The translations under genes were made by a program, and so were the position numbers. The notes beneath the pieces are model-generated. The model worked only from the letters and a program-made list of their open reading frames with translations, ran no database searches and had not been told where the DNA came from. A DNA stretch of 64,000 nt, taken from NCBI RefSeq assembly GCF_026914185.1, contig NC_070568.1:4236001-4300000 (forward strand). Direction: 5' to 3'. This document shows positions 31,171 to 43,369 of this stretch, one piece after another. This stretch comes from Puccinia triticina (Eukaryota > Basidiomycota > Pucciniomycetes > Pucciniales > Pucciniaceae). Each line of letters starts with the position of its first letter. Within the stretch, counting starts at the first letter, position 1.

Positions 31171-31684
31171 AAATAAAGCACATTTATTTCCCCCTCCACC
31201 ACCAAAACACCTCCAGCTCACACAGACCCATCAGGGCTAACATTAACTGGCTCCCCATCTCCCTTTCATCACCAGTGAGATGCTAGGCAAAAATGAGCTC
31301 AACTTAGCCCTTGTGTTAGTGCAGAGGGCTAAGTGAATTCTTCTGCAGCCATAATGTTAAACATATGTCAGCATCAGGACTGTTTTGTTAAGTGCAAGAC
31401 TAAAAAATCATCTTTTACTAATAACAGGAATTCAATGAATGCGCAAAAAGGATATTTATGTTACCAAAATTTCGTGGAGAAAGTCAAGTAACTTAACTAC
31501 CCACAATGCTGGTTTAGGCACTACCAAAAATTACCATTTGCACTACCAAACTTCCTACACCACAATATATCTTGGGGTGCAGAATTCTACAGACCAATCT
31601 CTTCCACCTGTGCATCAAAAAATTGATGGAGTAATCACTACTAACAAGAGCAATTTGAATTCCTGCCCCAAACCAGACCGCCAT
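31171..31684. other. no gene recognised
   Basis: Sequence between the minisatellite and a decayed repeat, with no motif-bearing frame. Confidence 0.4.
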
Positions 31685-33090
31685 TCAAGAACATACAACC
31701 CTCTTGATGACTGGTACAGACTGGTCATCAAGGGGATATGTACAACTGTATGAGATTGGTCTTGCAACCTTCCAGATCATGTTCTTTGGTGAGATCACAA
31801 CTTGATTGCATGTTGATATATACGTGTGCAAAAAAACCCTCCACACCCACACCCACACCCACACCCACACCCAAACCCAAACCCACACCCAAGCCCACAC
31901 CCAAGCCCACGCCCATACCCTTTGAAAAAGAAGGTGTGCAGGGCACACCTGACTTTTTTGGAAGTTCTTGGCTCTCATGCCCTTGGCAAGAAACCCTGCA
32001 TGTTGTATATAATGTGAATAGTATGCATATTTACTATGTAGATTATGCATATTTACTATCACATAGTAATGGACAGTGAAAACAACCAAAAGCCAGCAGG
32101 AAAAATTACAAAGGCCAGTACTGTAGGATTGTTTCATGCAATCCAAATTCAAAGAAAGAATCATCTTGAGTGCATGAGATGACACCATATTGGATCCACT
32201 CCTGCGTGATTCTGATATCAATTTGGTTTGTTTTTCAGAGGGGAAGGAGAACTTGTGGATTTCCAACAAAAGATGGCACATGTCCACTTGAAGATTTTTT
32301 CCATGCCCAGACCCACCATCTGCAGGAGAAAGGCCAGGATGCCTATGTCCTTTGTGCAACCCGTTTTCTACTCTTTCTCTCAGGAGAAACAGGCAAAATA
32401 CCTCTGTTACAACCATGTCCCCAGTCAGGCGAGTTCAATCTGGCTGCTGAAACACCTAGTTTATATAACCTCTCTGACCAGGAGGATTTCCTTTGGGTCT
32501 CAGAGGCTAACATCTGCAATCAGGAGGGGTTCATCCTGGTTTTCCTGGGTTTACAACCTTTGCTACTGGAAGGGAATACCACCTTCTGGCCAAAGAGGTG
32601 GGCAGGTTCTGGCGGCCGTGGTTTAATTACTGTACCTGATGAGCTAGACTGGGACTGAGGACAGCTGACACCGTGTGGGGAGCGGAAGAGTCTCGTGGAA
32701 GGATGAGATTCATTACACCAGTCATGAAGCTGAGAGAAAACAAGAGAGAGGAAGAGAAGAAAAAGAAAGAGGATGAGAAAGGAAAGAAAGCTACATACCT
32801 GAGGACAGGGGATACGGTGTGGGGAGCGGACCAGGTTGTGGAAGGATGAGGAGAATTTCCTTCCACAACCGCTGCCTCAGGTACACTACATACAATCTGT
32901 GATATGTGTGTGAAAAGAAAGAGACATTTGTAAAGCAGAAAAAGAAAACAGAAAACAGAAACCTAAGTCTAACTCAACAGTACCCACCAGATTTTACTTA
33001 GAATTCCAGAAACCCACACCAGCACCCGGACCCTCTGGCACCTGTTGCATGTGGCTGGTACCCACAACAGGTGCAATTCCACAATCTCTA
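31685..33090. mobile_element. decayed relative of the GGGTACCCG hAT-type elements
   Basis: Three features of elements A and B survive. One is a single GATGACTGG...CTGGTCATC hairpin (31700-31735). The second is a CCCACACC(C) run (31840-31920) where the others have CCCGCACCCG. The third is an end-like region 33008-33095 (CACCCGGACCC, GGCACCTGTTGC, TGGTACCCACAACAGGTGC, then CAATCTCTA) parallel to 11408-11523. Most CG dinucleotides of the parallels are TG or CA here. Limits are approximate and the left end is not found. 32660-32850 holds two copies of GTGTGGGGAGCGGA in similar context. Confidence 0.4.
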
Positions 33091-33289
33091 ATCTAGCTGG
33101 TTTAAAGGTAGGTGTGCTGTGCAATAATCCCTTTTTTTAAGGGTGTGGGTGCAGGCATGCTTGTATCAAAACCTTCTTTACTGTGAGACTGTAACATTAA
33201 ACTAACATTATTTCAGCCTTAAGATTACAACAACCATAGGCTGCTAGGATAAACTACGCTATTTTAGCCCTAAATTTTACTGTAGCAGC

Positions 33290-33635
33290 AAAAAGCACCG
33301 GCCTTTTTGAATAGCCTTAGCGCGGCACGCTGTGCTAATTTTCAGCCGGCTAACAGCGCACCAATTTTTGTTTAGCGTTAGCACTCTGCTACAGCAGCTA
33401 CACTACGCTACTTTGCGCTAAGGCGCTTCTAGCGGAAGAAAAGGCTTTTTTGCCGCGAAAAACGCTGTAGCGCAGCTTTGCGCCCTGGGTGCTTAGCGTT
33501 AGCGCAATTGCGCCCATCTGCGCTAACGTAAAAGCTAATATAGCTTTGCTCCCTGTGCGCATAGCCAATGCGCCTGATTGCGCTATTGCTACGCTAAAAA
33601 ACAGTGTATTTGCGCTGCGCTAGGAAAGCTATTTT
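33290..33635. repeat. GCGCTAAC-rich repeat, copy 1
   Basis: Begins near AAAAAGCACCGGCCTTTTTG and is crowded with GCGCTA/TAGCGC words. It ends near TGCGCTGCGCTAGG. It shares order and orientation with 43370-43965 (CCTTTTTTGAATAG, CACCAATTTTTGTTTAG, AAGAAAAGGC, CTGTAGCGCA). Confidence 0.65.
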
Positions 33636-34115
33636 TAGTGCAATAAGTCATTCAACCATTTATTGTATCTTGTTTTATCCTTTTTACATTATCAGGTATG
33701 CAGTGCGCCAGATGACACACCATTTTCCAGGGCGCGAAAACTGCTTGCACTTGATGCCTAATTTTTGTGTTATCCAAGCAATAAATTAGTGTCACTACAG
33801 CATTGAAAAAAAAATGGTTATTATAACCATATGCCAATTAAATAGCTGTTGCTTGTAACCCAACAGGTTATGGTGGATCAAGGTGGATCAAGTTGGTAGT
33901 TAAATTACACAAATCACACAGATAAAGCATCCATCATAACAATATAACTAAGTTGCCACATTTCTTGGTCTAAGTTTTGGATTCTGGTGTTTTGATAATG
34001 GTGCAGGTGTAATGTACAAAAAAGACCAGTTCTTGGAGAGCCAACTAGTTTTCACTCAAAAAAAGATTGATTTGATTTTTGTTTCTGGAATCCATGATAC
34101 AAGAATTAGGTATAG
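33636..34115. other. no gene recognised
   Basis: AT-rich spacer downstream of the KDZ gene's stop codon. No frame with a motif. Confidence 0.4.
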
Positions 34116-37100
34116 CTAAATGTCTTCTTCAATTTGATCTTCATGGTGTTGGAACTGGTTGAGTTGTGGTTGGTCATTTTCTTCTTCATTTTCATCTTCT
34201 GATTCAGGCTCAAAAATTATCGATTGGTAACTTGTTAGCTGTTCCAAGATTGATCGAGAACAAATGATGACTGAATTCCAATCTTCGGTCAGATCAAAAT
34301 CAGGATGCAGTGAATCAATCCACTTCTTACTCCAGTTGAGCAGCTTAACACAATGAGTATTCCACGAAATCCATAGTCCACATTGCTTTTTAGCAAGATT
34401 ATGTACTACAGCCTGTAAGACTTGCTTTGGAATACGATGATTGGTGTAGACTTCCACCAAATGTTGTTGAAGTGGGCCGAGGGTAGTTTCTTCATTCATC
34501 TCTGCAGCAAATTACAGTAAAAAGAAGATGAACAAGGTGTGAATTGCGTCGAAATCTCACATAATGACCCACCAGTTTCCAATGCCTTGTAGACTGATTC
34601 CAAACTTCTTGCCTGTTTGACTGACCATTTGACTGCCTGTCGGACCTCCCGCAATATTCGGCACAACTCATCAGAACAGTGTATCACATTAAGATAAGCC
34701 TGAATCCCGTTTTGAATGTTAGAATCAACAGCCCAGGGCTCATTTGGATGATCAAGCAAGCCAATACTCCAGAAAGGATTGTCCACCTCAAATGATCTCA
34801 CTTCTTCAAATGTTGGGGTCGGCAACTGGATATCCGGAGAAAATTTGGTATTGTACTCGATCGACCTGTTGTTATAAGACAGCCATTTATTCTTAAAAAG
34901 TTTCATTTTGGAATTCATTTGTTTCCTGAATCTCTCTTGGACCCTGGTACCTGAAAACAATATGCAAACAATGAGAAAGAGCGATTCAAGATGCAATCAT
35001 TTCAATTAAATACCTGATCCTCGCTGATCCCATCTTTTTTGCATCTCAATGATACCAACCTTGGCTTCATAAAGCTTGGACTTGCTAACTTTCAGCTTGA
35101 TGAGGGACTTGGTTTCTTCATCTATGCACACGAAGTCAAGAAAATGAAAATCTGCTTGTTTTCAAGGATACCAACATTTCACTTACCTGAGGCACCAGGC
35201 AAGTTCCTGAAATAATCGGAGCCCAAATCTCCGATGATCTTATCTATTTCTCCTTCTAGGAAAACAAGGGTATCAGGTGCTTGTTCCATCTGCGCCCTCT
35301 GAAGCGAGGTTCGATTTCTCCGTCTGGTTTGCCGAAGTTCAAGCATCTCTTGTCTGATTGTAAACAGAAAGACAAATCAATTCTTTGAACATTTTTTGAT
35401 TGGAAGGAGTTGCATATGATTCTCACTGTGCTTCACGAAGTTTGTCTTCCAGCAGTACCAGCTCTTCAACTTGTTTCCTCATTTCAAGCTTGGTTTCATT
35501 CTGCATGGCAGCAAGTTGCATGTCACGCTGACAAGTCCATTGTTCGCTCAAATAGGTAGTGGTGTGACCATATTCTTGTTTGATTTGATACAAGATTCTC
35601 TGTGAGTCTTTCATTGATTTTTCCACTGTTTCACCTCTCTCTAAAAGCAATCGGACTAGAAAAAAAATATTAGACCAAGAAGAAGCAGTTTGGATGACAT
35701 AAGTGACCCACTAGCAGAAAGCTTTCCATTATCATTGTGATGGATGGATTGGAAATCCAACGCTGTAATTCGATGATTTTTAGTGCAGTATCGTAGCTGA
35801 CTGATCAGCGGTGACATGTCCGACCAATACCGCTCCATCCCCTCACCATCTGACATACCCCAGCCCTCATTCAGTCGCGGATTATACCTGAGCTGGCAAG
35901 ACCACTCATGTGCATAGGCATGAAATACACTGGTTCCAAATTTTAGAAGTTTTTTCTCGCGCTCTTCTGCAAATTGATTCCTCTGATAATTTGTTACATC
36001 AATTTTCAGGTGATAGAGAAACAAACTTTAAGGTGAAATTACATACAGATATTATTCCCTTCTCAATGTGGCAGCCAATATCGTAAAGAAATGCCAATTT
36101 CTTTGGCTGACCAGTTTCTTCTTTGGTATTTTTGATCAGATGATCAATCATGGTCATCGGATAATATGCTCTGTCATTTGAGGTTGAGTGTGTTATTTCG
36201 GAGTATCTAACAAAGTGAAGAATCCATGTACTGACTTCTCACCGCTTTGAAAAATGTTGATCAGACTGATGATTTGGTCATGGCGACAAGCCATCCCAAA
36301 AAGACCGGTTTCGTCACACTCTCTCCAAGTGGTTCCATTTCTGGTATCATCCGCCGCAGTGTGTTGTTGAGAACACCGATCCTAAATCTCAAGGAAATTA
36401 ATGAGAAAGCTTTTTCAATTAGTTTGAGATCCTAATTGACTCACAACACTGTTATTAATAGAATGAGGGTTCATAGATAGCGCCATTTCCAATACTGTTT
36501 GAGGATCAACAAAAAGACTTGGTGTTTTGAGGTGTTCTGGATTCTCCACACTGGCTGCTAAGTGTCGTCTGTGCTGAAAATTACCATCCATACAAACAAT
36601 ATAATCAGGCTTATCTGGTCTGCTCCCAAGAACTTGAGGTCCGTAGCATTTAGAACAAATTTCAGCCATGTGGTCCATAGGTTTCATGCTCATGATCTCG
36701 GCAGCCAACAATCGCTCCCTCCTCAACATTTCCCTGTAAGCATCAATTGCTGAAGTTAATGTTCTCCTCCACTCTGGAGTCTGGTTCAAACGATGATCTC
36801 AGTTGGTCTTCTATTGATTAAGTAGAAAAATATGATCACTGACACTAAAGCCAGAGTCTGAACCTTCTTTCCGATTGGGGACCCAGATGGGTGGGTTGTC
36901 GGCTTTGAGGAACTCATCAATTGCTTTCGCAAAGGGGAGAATGGGTATTGCTGAATGTTTCCAAACTATGTGGTTGAATCTTAAAAGGCGAATTGAAAAA
37001 GCGGTTCTTGGGAATTTTGGTGAGGCTCCGATGTACCCCATCTGAATGAGTCGTACTTGGTCACTTTGGCATGCACAAAAGTCGATTATTGATTGCTTGC

Positions 37101-37624
37101 GGACTATAACATTGAGCTCTAGTTTTCAGTCCATAAGATCAAAATGTAGAAATTAATACTCAACTGAGGAGATCTACAAGGACCACTGGTCGTTTACGAG
37201 GTTTTGCACAGCTGCATGTTGGCTTCCAGTCATGGTTCCACTTTTGGTTATCACCCCAGGTCGACGTCTTGAGCAAACACTGATAAAACGAAGAGAACAT
37301 TTGATCATAAGCCTCTTCCCAGTTTTCTTCTTCTGCAATCCTCTGCCTTGCATAATTCTGGTTTTCGGTATACTGGGCTGTTGGGTCAACCTGGGGATCA
37401 TCTGATTGTGGTCTATGTTGTTGGTTGATATGGAGGTCGCTTTGGTCATCAAGTTCAAATGTTTGCTGATATGGTACTGCTCTTGGGGGTTGGAGAGGAC
37501 CAGCTGTTTCAACGATTCGTCTGCTTGATTCAGCAATTTCTTCCGAAAGGGCAACTCCTTTGCTGGTCTTTGGCCGTTTATTCTTCTTGGGCTTCTTCCC
37601 CCCTTTTCCTTCATAGCCTCTCAT
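34116..37624 (-). CDS. KDZ (Kyakuja-Dileera-Zisupton) transposase, multi-exon, CxC type
   Basis: ATG at 37624 (MRGYEGKGGKKPKK); stop at 34116-34118; read through several short introns. The basic N terminus is followed by a cysteine pair region (TCSCAKP, about 37200; DFCACQSDQVRLIQMGYI, about 37070-37030) and PKFPRTAFSIRLLRF, which match the CxC cysteine-cluster domain found with KDZ transposases. The catalytic core has YIVCMDGNFQHRRH (about 36610-36570), LYDIGCHIEKG (about 36095-36050) and a YNPRLNEGWGMSDGEGMERYW stretch (about 35880-35820), supplying two Asp and one Glu of an RNase H-like fold. A coiled-coil segment (35650-35423) and an acidic tail follow, as is usual. No obvious in-frame stop within blocks, so it may be intact. 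Exon limits were not all resolved. Confidence 0.88.
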
Positions 37625-38368
37625 TTCGACAAGATAGTGAACCACCGGTTATTCCAGGAAACTGTGGAAGGTCAGAAATTAACAGTAATAGACCAGCAAA
37701 CTATATATTTGACAAAGAATAGCTTACTGGCTAACCGCTCTGATTGAATTATATACAGTCAATTTATCCAGCTCTGAAATAAATCTACATGACCAAAGGC
37801 GATTATATCAGTTAGTCACATCTTCAACAGCCAAGCAAAGTTCTTGATGTGTAGCGAAAGTGAAAAGCAAAGCTGCTGACAAGTTAATGAGTTTTTTGAC
37901 CGGTGTCCTAATGTAGATCGGTCAATCTCATCTTCCACAGTAAAAAAACACTTGGCTTTTAGTAAAAATAAAAGGGGCTCACCAACCTGGTAGGTGGATT
38001 GTTGGGATCGATCAATTGACAAAGGCCAATAAATTGATTGATATGCAACTTTTTGTTGTTTAGTGAAAAGCGAAGGGGCTCGGAGCAAGGCTTCACATGC
38101 CCCACTACAGTTATGCTGCATTTGGCAGTGTAGTTCTCACACAATACATAATTGCAGCATGTTCCTTTACAGCATGTAAAACATAATAGGGGGGTTCAAG
38201 TTAGCCTGATTTCAAAATCAGTCTACAAACCTTGCTGAAGATTGATGGCTGCTCATGCAGGTCAATGCAAGAATATTCTAGAAGATAAATAGAGTTATCA
38301 GCAACCCCCCTAATTGTTAGTCCTGATAATTTGGAAGTAAGCTTTCAAGTTTTACTACACTACATTTA
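37625..38368. other. no gene recognised
   Basis: Upstream region of the KDZ gene. It includes CATTTGGCAGTGTAGTTCTC near 38118, which resembles the left end of the element that follows, and a second copy of a CCTTTACA(G/A)CATGTAAA phrase. Confidence 0.4.
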
Positions 38369-38760
38369 GGCTGGGTTTGGCAGTGTTGCATTTTCCTTTA
38401 CAACATGTAAACCATAATTGTTTGGCCTGATAATTTGGTAGTAAGCTGTCAAGCTTAATGAAAGATTACTTTTAGGAGTTTATCCTAAACAAATGTGGTT
38501 TAACAATATGTAAGGTTGGTTTTTTTGATTCATTTAAGGTGTTCAAAGTTGAAATCATAAAATTTTTAATACATAAAATCATAAAATCATAGATATATCA
38601 AGTGATGATTTCATATGTACCATTCTAGAGATGTTGCTGTAATTTGAGTGTTTGGGTGGTACATATTTTTTTCAGGTCAGAATTTTATGATTTTATGGTG
38701 TTATGATTTTATGCAAGTCAACTTTTTACACTGCGTAATATGAACCTGCCAAACACTGCC
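38369..38760. mobile_element. possible MITE with GTTTGGCAG ends
   Basis: The left end is GGCTGGGTTTGGCAGTGTTG and the right end is the reverse complement of GGCAGTGTTTGGCAGGTTC. The interior has inverted TCATAAAATCATAAAAT against ATTTTATGATTTTATG. Flanking triplets are TTA and TTG, close to the TWA rule but not a clean duplication. It may be a diverged Tourist-like element. Confidence 0.4.
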
Positions 38761-39736
38761 TTGGTGTTGTAGCTGTTCATTCTAGCATTTCTTGTTACAC
38801 TAATCTAATATTACATAGTAGTCCAATCTCAGCTACAATTATAGCCACAAAGTGTTTGACAAAAAGGGGAATTACTAGCTGCAGGTTCAACAGCTCTGTT
38901 CACATTCCTGAGAGATCTTGCTGTCCTACTTTTACCAATTTGTTGTCAAAATATACCTAAGTGAACTGTTGACTGGTACTGCCCAGGGCATTTATATAGC
39001 TACTACTGGGTCATAAAACAATTCCTGTCAATTAAAATTTTTAACAAGAAATCCAATGATCAAGAGTGTGCATATCCATTCAAATATATTCACCTAACAG
39101 CTATCATATAGAAGTTGAATCAATTGGCAAAAGACTGGTCATCCAATGGGTAGGATCCATTTACCACTTCCAGATGGATACCATTCAATGAACTCCCACA
39201 TCTATTTACTTATGCCTTGGGGTGTTTAAAGTTGGCTTGCATCAATAAAGCACACACACCACACAAAAACAAATGTTAATTTTATGAGTTCAACTTTGAA
39301 CATATGAAAAATTTATGATTTTAACTTTGAACACCTTTAATTTCTCCAGTAATAAACACAAACCAGATTCCTATTTTTTCCTTCCCTCATTTATTTTTGA
39401 TTTAAAAACCCCAAAAGAACTGGGTATAAATGTTGAAGAGGAAACAGTATCAACTCTTAAACAATGCTGCTAAGGAAGCAGTGGTGGATAAGATGGGTGA
39501 AGAAAGTACTAATGGGGCAGAACACAAGCTAGAGTATAGAGAGATGACAAAGAATTAAAGCACACAAAGCAGTGCGGAGACAGTGAGAATTAAGGTTGAT
39601 TGCTGCTTTCTGTGTCGAGAGCAGCACTGTTTTTCTCAAAGAACTGTTTCCAAACCTGACACAGACAACCAGAAATGGCTTCGCTTGGGCCCACAAATCA
39701 AACATATCAAAATAAGTAGTTTGATTAAGATCCTCG
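38761..39736. other. no gene recognised
   Basis: AT-rich DNA without a motif-bearing frame, up to the start of the 210-bp satellite. Confidence 0.4.
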
Positions 39737-41080
39737 GATGCCCCTTTGCAGCTCCATGGCTCCATCGCTGCAAAGGGGCCTGTTCCCTGCTTTCTGACAA
39801 CCGGCCAAGTCTTATAGCCTCCCTCCAAGCCCGAGCAGCCAGCCGACAGGTTCAGACTGTTCTCCGACGCCCCGCCGAGTCTTGTAGACTGACTCCAAGC
39901 CTCAACCACCCTGCCGACTGGTCGACGAGGTCAGTAGATCAAGTCAAGTTCTCTTATGCCCCTTTGCAGCTCCATCGATGCAAAGGGGCCTGTTCCCTGC
40001 TTTCTGACGACCAGCCAAGTGTTATAGCCTCCCTCCAAGCCCGAGCAGCCCGCCGACAGGTTCAGACTGTTCTCCGACGCCCCGCCGAGTCTTATAGACT
40101 GACTCCAAGCCACAAGCACCCCGCCGACTGGTCGACGAGGTCAGTAGATCGAGTCAAGTTCTCTTATGCCCCTTTGCAGCTCCATCGATGCAAAGGGGCC
40201 TGTTCCCTGCTTTCTGACGACCAGCCAAGTGTTATAGCCTCCCTCCAAGCCCGAGCAGCCCGCCGACAGGTTCAGACTGTTCTCCGACGCCCCGCCGAGT
40301 CTTGTGGACTGACTCCAAGCCACAAGCACCCCGCCGACTGGTCGACGAGGTCAGTAGATCGAGTCAAGTTCTCTTATGCCCCTTTGCAGCTCCATCGATG
40401 CAAAGGGGCCTGTTCCCTGCTTTCTGACGACCAGCCAAGTGTTATAGCCTCCCTCCAAGCCCGAGCAGCCCGCCGACAGGTTCAGACTGTTCTCCGACGC
40501 CCCGCCGAGTCTTATAGACTGACTCCAAGCCACAAGCACCCCGCCGACTGGTCGACGAGGTCAGTAGATCGAGTCAAGTTCTCTTATGCCCCTTTGCAGC
40601 TCCATCGATGCAAAGGGGCCTGTTCCCTGCTTTCTGACGACCAGCCAAGTGTTATAGCCTCCCTCCAAGCCCGAGCAGCCCGCCGACAGGTTCAGACTGT
40701 TCTCCGACGCCCCGCCGAGTCTTGTGGACTGACTCCAAGCCACAAGCACCCCGCCGACTGGTCGACGAGGTCAGTAGATCGAGTCAAGTTCTCTTATGCC
40801 CCTTTGCAGCTCCATCGATGCAAAGGGGCCTGTTCCCTGCTTTCTGACGACCGGCCAAGTCTTATAGCCTCCCTCCAAGCCCGAGCACCCCGCCGACACG
40901 TTCAGACTGTTCAGACTGTTCTACGACGCCCCACCGAGTCTTGTAGACTGCCTCCAAGCCACAAGCACCCGGCCGACTGGTCCACGAGGTCAGTAGATTC
41001 AAGAAAGTTCTCTTATGCCCCTTTGCAGCTCCATCGCTGCAAAGGGGCCTGCTCCCTGCTTTCTGACGCTCCACCGAGTC
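39737..41080. repeat. 210-bp satellite with 420-bp higher-order pattern
   Basis: CTCTTATGCCCCTTTGCAGC recurs at 39951, 40161, 40371, 40581 and 40791 (exactly 210 bp apart) and about 41010, with a diverged first unit at about 39735. Alternate units carry CTTATAGAC and CTTGTGGAC, so near-identical copies are two units (420 bp) apart. Each unit has a hairpin CCCCTTTGCA...TGCAAAGGGG. A frame of 503 codons stays open across the array (39583-41094) since 210 is a multiple of three. It lies between two divergently arranged genes, the KDZ gene and the TET/JBP-like gene. Confidence 0.9.
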
Positions 41081-41135
41081 TTGCAGACAACTAGTAAGCG
41101 TCCAGGGCCCAACAAACCTACCTATTCCCTCTACA

Positions 41136-42967
41136 ATGCCGAACAAAAAAGCCAAGTAAGTTGTTCCCATATTACCTGCATAGGATTCAGACAGGCCCCC
41201 TCTCCACACCCTCAAGTTGTTGCACAGTAGAATTGGGTTGTCATGCGGAATATGCTGCAACCAATCTATTCTAAAGCCAATGCTTTCTTGGACCCTGGTG
41301 GTTGTGCGGAATATGCTGCCACCATTCCAATTGGGAACAACTGGGTGATTCCAGCTCGATACTGACCTTTCTTGTCTTTATAATTACAGGTTGCAGCATC
41401 TGCCCACAAAGGCACCAGAAGGGGATGCTAAGGGGTCTTCGTACTCCAACACGTTTGCCATGGAAGAGAGGATGTTCAAGAGGTTGATGAAACTTCGAAA
41501 AGAAGCTGTAGTAGAGCATGTTTATTATGACCTGCTTGCAGTTTTTTTAATGCAGGAGTTTCCAGGGATTCACATCCAAGAGATCATTACCATGATCAAA
41601 GAGGCCTTTGAAACTTCACCACCCCAAGTTATGCTGCATAAGCAATACCAGGATGCGGTTTTACAGGTTGAAAAAACGATTCTTAAATATAAAACCCATC
41701 CACCTTCAGACGATCCAATCCCCAAACCTTTCTGCCTCAGATTTCCAACTCATGCTGATGTTTTGAAGCATGCCATTTCTCTTGAGGGTCAATGTCGACT
41801 TCTTGATACCCAGAAAATGGTGATTCTGTTGGATGAAAGCGGAAGGTGTTGCGGAGTTGGGGTCCCACGACTGGAGGAGAATTTGCTAAGTGTTCATCCA
41901 TCAGCAGAGGTTAGTCAAGCAAATATATAGTACTGCAAAGCCTTTTAAATGCATAATTTTGATATCTGGTGTACAGAAACTTGCAAAGGAAGGTCTTGAA
42001 CATTTTGTGCAAACTAATAAGCTCAATACCAACTGCCACAAGAGAACCGAACAACCATACGTTCAGAAATCATGGCCCACAACACCTTACCCACTGAACG
42101 AGAGCAACAAAGGAACCAAACGGATTGCAAAGGGGCTTGAAGAAGACGCCAAAGCTGCTTCAGTATCGTTTCAAACTTACGGGTACAGGGAAGGTGCTGT
42201 GAGTTGAATTTTCACAACAGATAGAAGAATATTTGTTGATCACTTGATTTCACTTTTCAGAAAAACTACAAAGGTGTTTCGGATCTGAAAATCAAACATT
42301 ACAATAAAAAAATAGTAGTATCTCAACTGCAAGGCATTGATCCGATTTGGAAAGAAGAGAAAACCCCCCCTGCTCTTCCAAATCCGCTCCGAAAAGACCC
42401 CCGCCACAAAGTATTGGACTCTGGTATATTTCTGAAAAACAATATGGCTTACTACGCAATCTTGTCCCTTTGGATCAACAAGGGGTTCTTATCGCAGGCC
42501 AGTGAAGTTGCTGAAAAAGGAGTCAGGTATCTTCAAAAGTGGGGAAGTGAGCATCTCAAGGCCAATTTGTCTAGAGAGTTAAATCCAATTGTTGCCTGTG
42601 AGTGTTTCCTCCATTGCGAAACCAACCAAAAAAACAATTGAAAAGCTCATGGTTTCAAAATGTTTCAGCCCGAACAATAAGCATCAATTTGCAGGTCCAA
42701 ACCCACTGCGATTTCAACAACTCGTTTTTATTTGATTCGGTTTTCTTCTTTGGGAATCACAAAGGTGGGGAATTTATCCTTCCCTCGTTGGGTGTAGCCT
42801 ATTTTGGGGGCTCTGGCTACTCGTTTCATGGTCCTATGAAGATACTCTGGCATGGCGTTGGAAAGTTTGGGTTTGAAGATCACGAGGAAAAACCAAGACG
42901 ATTTTCAGTGGCTTTCTGGAGTCCAGCTTCGTCCTTTGCTGCAATAGCTAGGCATGAAGCCTATTGA
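41136..42967 (+). CDS. TET/JBP-like 2-oxoglutarate/Fe(II) dioxygenase, 465 aa
   Basis: Predicted exons 41136-41155, 41390-41909, 41977-42198, 42261-42597 and 42669-42967 join in frame with GT-AG introns and give 465 residues. The start MPNKKAK is basic. The last exon carries the dioxygenase core: THCDFNN (H379, D381), GGEFILPSLGV, then ILWHGV (H428) and RRFSVAFWS (R443/R444). HxD...H binds Fe(II) and the Arg binds 2-oxoglutarate, in the order of the double-stranded beta-helix fold. Family placement with TET/JBP, enzymes that oxidise 5-methylcytosine or thymine in DNA, rests on these motifs and on the neighbouring KDZ transposase, a known pairing in basidiomycetes. It could instead be a related AlkB/prolyl-hydroxylase-like oxygenase. 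No broken residue is seen. Confidence 0.72.
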
Positions 42968-43369
42968 ACTGGAAATCATGTACGATGATGATAAACCATG
43001 TGGATGGTTGATCTGAACTGATTGCCAGTGTTTTTCAACTACAGAAACTTAGTGCATCATCTTACTGGCTCCCCATTTATCCGGTCTATGATGGCACAAA
43101 AGTTGAAAAGATCTGGTCAGATCAAAAGTATCTAGTTTGTCAGGAACACAAAGAAATGAAGCAGAAGAATAAGTTGCCCAATTAGTTAATCAAATCTTAA
43201 CCTTGTGCCATGTTTCCTATGTTCCATGTTTCAAATAAAATTGGTAGTTGTTCACTTTTTCACATGAATGCAGTCTTATCCAAGCAGTTGTTTGACTTTT
43301 TCAGGCTTTTTTGGGTTCATATTAGGCAAATTGATTGAAAAACTCAGTCAGAAAACTGCGCAGACAAGC
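42968..43369. other. no gene recognised
   Basis: Downstream region of the dioxygenase gene. A YWLPIYPVYDGTK-like frame at 43060-43115 might be the end of an alternative last exon, but no splice form was resolved. Confidence 0.3.

Noticed and set aside
31840..31920. (CCCACA)n as telomeric DNA
   Set aside because: The run is short, interrupted and internal, and it parallels the CCCGCACCCG tract of the hAT-type elements. Fungal telomeres are usually TTAGGG.
32170..32658. 162-codon frame as a gene
   Set aside because: A second open frame overlaps it on the same strand, no domain is recognisable, and it lies within what appears to be a decayed repeat.
39583..41094. A 503-codon frame with 70-residue repeats as a gene
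   Set aside because: It follows the 210-bp satellite exactly. Neighbouring units differ by changes typical of satellite homogenisation, and the flanking non-repeat part adds no recognisable domain.
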